Source of the DNA: a bacterium
Lineage (GTDB): Bacteria; Chloroflexota; Dormibacteria; UBA8260; Bog-877
Assembly: GCA_021802115.1 (NCBI GenBank)
Contig: JAKABA010000188.1
Location: 1 to 7,600, forward strand
Reading direction: 5' to 3'
DNA: 7,600 nucleotides
Shown: positions 5,947-7,600 of the stretch, piece after piece
Numbering within the stretch: position 1 is the stretch's first letter
Layout: the number at the start of each line of letters is the position of its first letter
Notes under the pieces: model-generated
What the model saw: only the letters and a program-made list of their open reading frames with translations
Databases searched by the model: none
What the model was told of the DNA's origin: nothing
Program-made: the position numbers and the translations under genes

Positions 5947-6696
5947 ATGTGTTACTCCGACGGCGCGGTGCCGCCCCTTCCGCCGATCCGGGGCGGGGCC
6001 CCCGAGGGCATGCCGCTGGTGCTCACCTCGGCCGACCGGACCCGGTTCTCAGCCTACGGGGCGAGGACGGACAGAGCGGGCGCGGCGGGCATCGTGATCC
6101 TCCCGGACGTGCGCGGACTGCACCACTTCTACGAGGAGCTGGCGCTCCGCTTCGCCGAGGCCGGCCTCAACGCGGTCGCGATCGACTACTTCGGCAGGAC
6201 GGCCGGCGCCGAGACCAGGGATGACAGCTTCGAGTTCCGTCCTCATGTCGAGAAGACCACTCCGGAGCAGATCGCCGCGGACACCGGGGCGGCGGTCACC
6301 TGGTTGCGCTCGGAGGCGGGGGGAAGCTGCCGCGACGTCTACACGGTCGGGTTCTGCTTCGGAGGGAGCAACTCCTGGAACCAGGCCGCCGCCGGACACG
6401 GCCTGGCCGGATGCATCGGCTTCTACGGCCAACCCCAGCGCACCGAGCCGTACCTCGACCAGTTGGCGAGCCCGCTTCTGATCCTCATCGCGGGCGCCGA
6501 CTTCACCCCGGCCGAGGCGTACGAGAAGTTCGCGCGGGAGCTGAGCGCGCGGGGAGTGGAGTTCGAGCAGCACACCTATGAGGGTGCCCCCCACAGCTTC
6601 TTCGACCGCACCTTCAAGGAGCACGAGGCGGACTGCGCCGACGCCTGGCGGCGGATGCTCGACTTCATCGAGCGGCATCGCTTGCCGGTTCGCTGA
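5947..6696 (+). CDS. Dienelactone hydrolase family protein
   Basis: The 249-residue alpha/beta-hydrolase has the full triad of the dienelactone hydrolase family: nucleophile Cys137 in the elbow GFCFGG (135-140), Asp185 in AGADFTP (182-188) and His216 in GAPHSFFDR (213-221). The N-terminal MCYSDGAVPPLPPI and the ILPDVRGLHHFYEELALRFAEAG stretch (51-73) are typical of a widespread subgroup in high-GC bacteria. No signal peptide is seen, so it should be cytoplasmic. The classic enzyme opens dienelactone to maleylacetate in chloroaromatic breakdown; no other gene of such a pathway is present, so the true substrate is unknown. No ribosome site precedes the ATG; a -10-like AACAAT six bases upstream suggests a leaderless transcript. 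The gene ends six bases before the tail of the convergent ComB-like gene. Confidence 0.93.
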   Translation: MCYSDGAVPPLPPIRGGAPEGMPLVLTSADRTRFSAYGARTDRAGAAGIVILPDVRGLHHFYEELALRFAEAGLNAVAIDYFGRTAGAETRDDSFEFRPHVEKTTPEQIAADTGAAVTWLRSEAGGSCRDVYTVGFCFGGSNSWNQAAAGHGLAGCIGFYGQPQRTEPYLDQLASPLLILIAGADFTPAEAYEKFARELSARGVEFEQHTYEGAPHSFFDRTFKEHEADCADAWRRMLDFIERHRLPVR

Positions 6697-6702
6697 AGCA
6701 CG

Positions 6703-7425
6703 CTAGCCCGCCCGAAAGGCACCCTCCCGCAGCACCGGGACCACGGTGGAGCAGTTGACAGCGCTGGCCCAGTCGAGCTCCTCTTGGTGTCCCAGGCTGC
6801 GCTGCTCCCTGGCGGAGACCGTCTCGAGCAGGGTCCGGCGGATGCCGTCGCGGCGCGCCCTCAGGTAGGCGGCGGCCGCCGCCGTCGCTTCCGGAGATCG
6901 ACGCCGGCGGCGCAGTCCGTCGATGACAGCGCCTGCTCCGAGCAGGTCCTCCAGCGCCGGGTCGAGGCTCCCGTCGGGCCACCGCTCCCCCGCCGCGATA
7001 ACCGAGATGAACCGGCCCGCGCGGCGAGCGAAGCGGGCCACGGCGGCCGCGTTGCGGAGGCTACCCGCCACCACCACCGCCCGGCCCCCGGCGGCCGCCG
7101 CCGATATCGCGGACCCGTTCGGCGAGGGCAGCACGATGGCGGAGCCCAGCGGGAGCCGGCTCAGCGTCGCCGGGGAGAGGGAATAGGGATGGTCCGCGCT
7201 CACCAGCGAACGGGAGACCGCCAGCTCGGCGCCGACCGCGGCGGCCAGCTGCGCCGCCCCGTCCTGGTCCCACCGGTGGGGATAGACGGCGGATCCCCGC
7301 TCAAGCGCCACCGCAACCGCGGTGCTGAAGGTGATCACGTCAACGATGACCATCACGTCCGAGGTCGGGGCCAGGGCGGCGGCGCCAGCCTCCCCCCATC
7401 CCAGCCTGACCGTGAATGAGGGCAT
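6703..7425 (-). CDS. comB: 2-phosphosulfolactate phosphatase family protein (ComB-like)
   Basis: The product (240 residues from the preferred start) matches the ComB family, Mg-dependent phosphatases that convert 2-phosphosulfolactate to sulfolactate, a step of coenzyme M or sulfolactate synthesis. Landmarks are the N-terminal acidic strand VMVIVDVITFSTAV (24-37), the LPSPNGSAIS loop (99-108), VVAGSLRNAAAVA (118-130), AAGERWPDGSLDPALEDLLGAGAVI (144-168), and the C-terminal STVVPVLREGAF (226-237). An arginine run (172-176) and alanine-rich helix are local composition features. The frame is open upstream to 7545. ATG at 7425 is preferred because the family homology begins a few residues later; ATG at 7494 would add 23 residues. 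Neither has a good ribosome site. No ComA, ComC or sulfonate gene is visible, so the in vivo substrate may differ. Confidence 0.85.
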   Translation of the reverse strand: MPSFTVRLGWGEAGAAALAPTSDVMVIVDVITFSTAVAVALERGSAVYPHRWDQDGAAQLAAAVGAELAVSRSLVSADHPYSLSPATLSRLPLGSAIVLPSPNGSAISAAAAGGRAVVVAGSLRNAAAVARFARRAGRFISVIAAGERWPDGSLDPALEDLLGAGAVIDGLRRRRRSPEATAAAAAYLRARRDGIRRTLLETVSAREQRSLGHQEELDWASAVNCSTVVPVLREGAFRAG

Positions 7426-7600
7426 GGCGGCGGCCCGCAGCCGGGCCTCCCCGAGGCCCGCGGGGAGAGCGGCTGAGTCGCGTGAAGTCGGCATCTGGAA
7501 TAGCTTGGGACATCCGGGCCTGGTTCGGCACATCGAGCCCCACACGGGCAGGCGCGGCTACGGCACCGACCCCGGGCTCTGGTTTCCGAGCCCAGGCTAT
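7426..7600. other. Window edge upstream of the ComB-like gene
   Basis: The ComB reading frame continues open to a GTG at 7545, with ATGs at 7533 and 7494, but the extra residues have no recognisable family similarity. A purine-rich GGGGAGG on the minus strand, about 24 bases before ATG 7425, is too far away to be an obvious ribosome site. No clear promoter or other gene is seen up to the window end. Confidence 0.4.

Overview
The window is uniformly very GC-rich (by eye about 70%) with dense, short-spaced genes, GTG and TTG starts next to strong AGGAGG-type ribosome sites, and protein families common in Actinomycetota. I infer a high-GC actinobacterium or a similar high-GC lineage such as Dormibacterota or Chloroflexota. 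The sequence alone does not settle the genus. I see no tRNA, rRNA, CRISPR array, transposase or phage gene.

Layout. At the left end (128-769, +) is a pyridoxamine-phosphate-oxidase-like flavin-binding split-barrel protein. It converges, across a 260-base gap holding a hairpin, on a minus-strand gene block. Read in its direction of transcription, that block is an AhpD/carboxymuconolactone-decarboxylase-like CxxC protein (5879-5514), a 153-base gap with dyad symmetry, a siderophore-interacting flavoreductase (5360-4596), and two half-size ABC transporter subunits of exporter fold (4556-2808 and 2811-1030) whose stop and start overlap as TTGA. Divergent from the AhpD-like gene, across 67 bases carrying two adjacent perfect dyads, is a dienelactone-hydrolase-family gene (5947-6696, +). 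Only six bases later it meets, tail to tail, a ComB-like 2-phosphosulfolactate phosphatase (7425-6703, -).

How the genes may work together. The most coherent unit is flavoreductase + ABC half 1 + ABC half 2. The order SIP, TMD-NBD, TMD-NBD is that of mycobacterial IrtA (SIP domain fused ahead of a TMD-NBD) followed by IrtB, so the operon may be a split IrtAB-like ferric-siderophore importer with its own reductase. That role is inference; a drug or lipid exporter next to an unrelated reductase remains possible. The two nucleotide-binding domains are complementary: half 1 keeps LSGGQ and Walker B but has lost the Walker A lysine, Q-loop glutamine and H-loop histidine, while half 2 has all of these but a decayed signature. 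The heterodimer should therefore keep exactly one complete ATPase site. The flanking genes (flavin-binding protein, hydrolase, ComB) look like ordinary housekeeping or accessory metabolism and have no evident link to this unit. I found nothing in the window that I can claim as a wholly new system.
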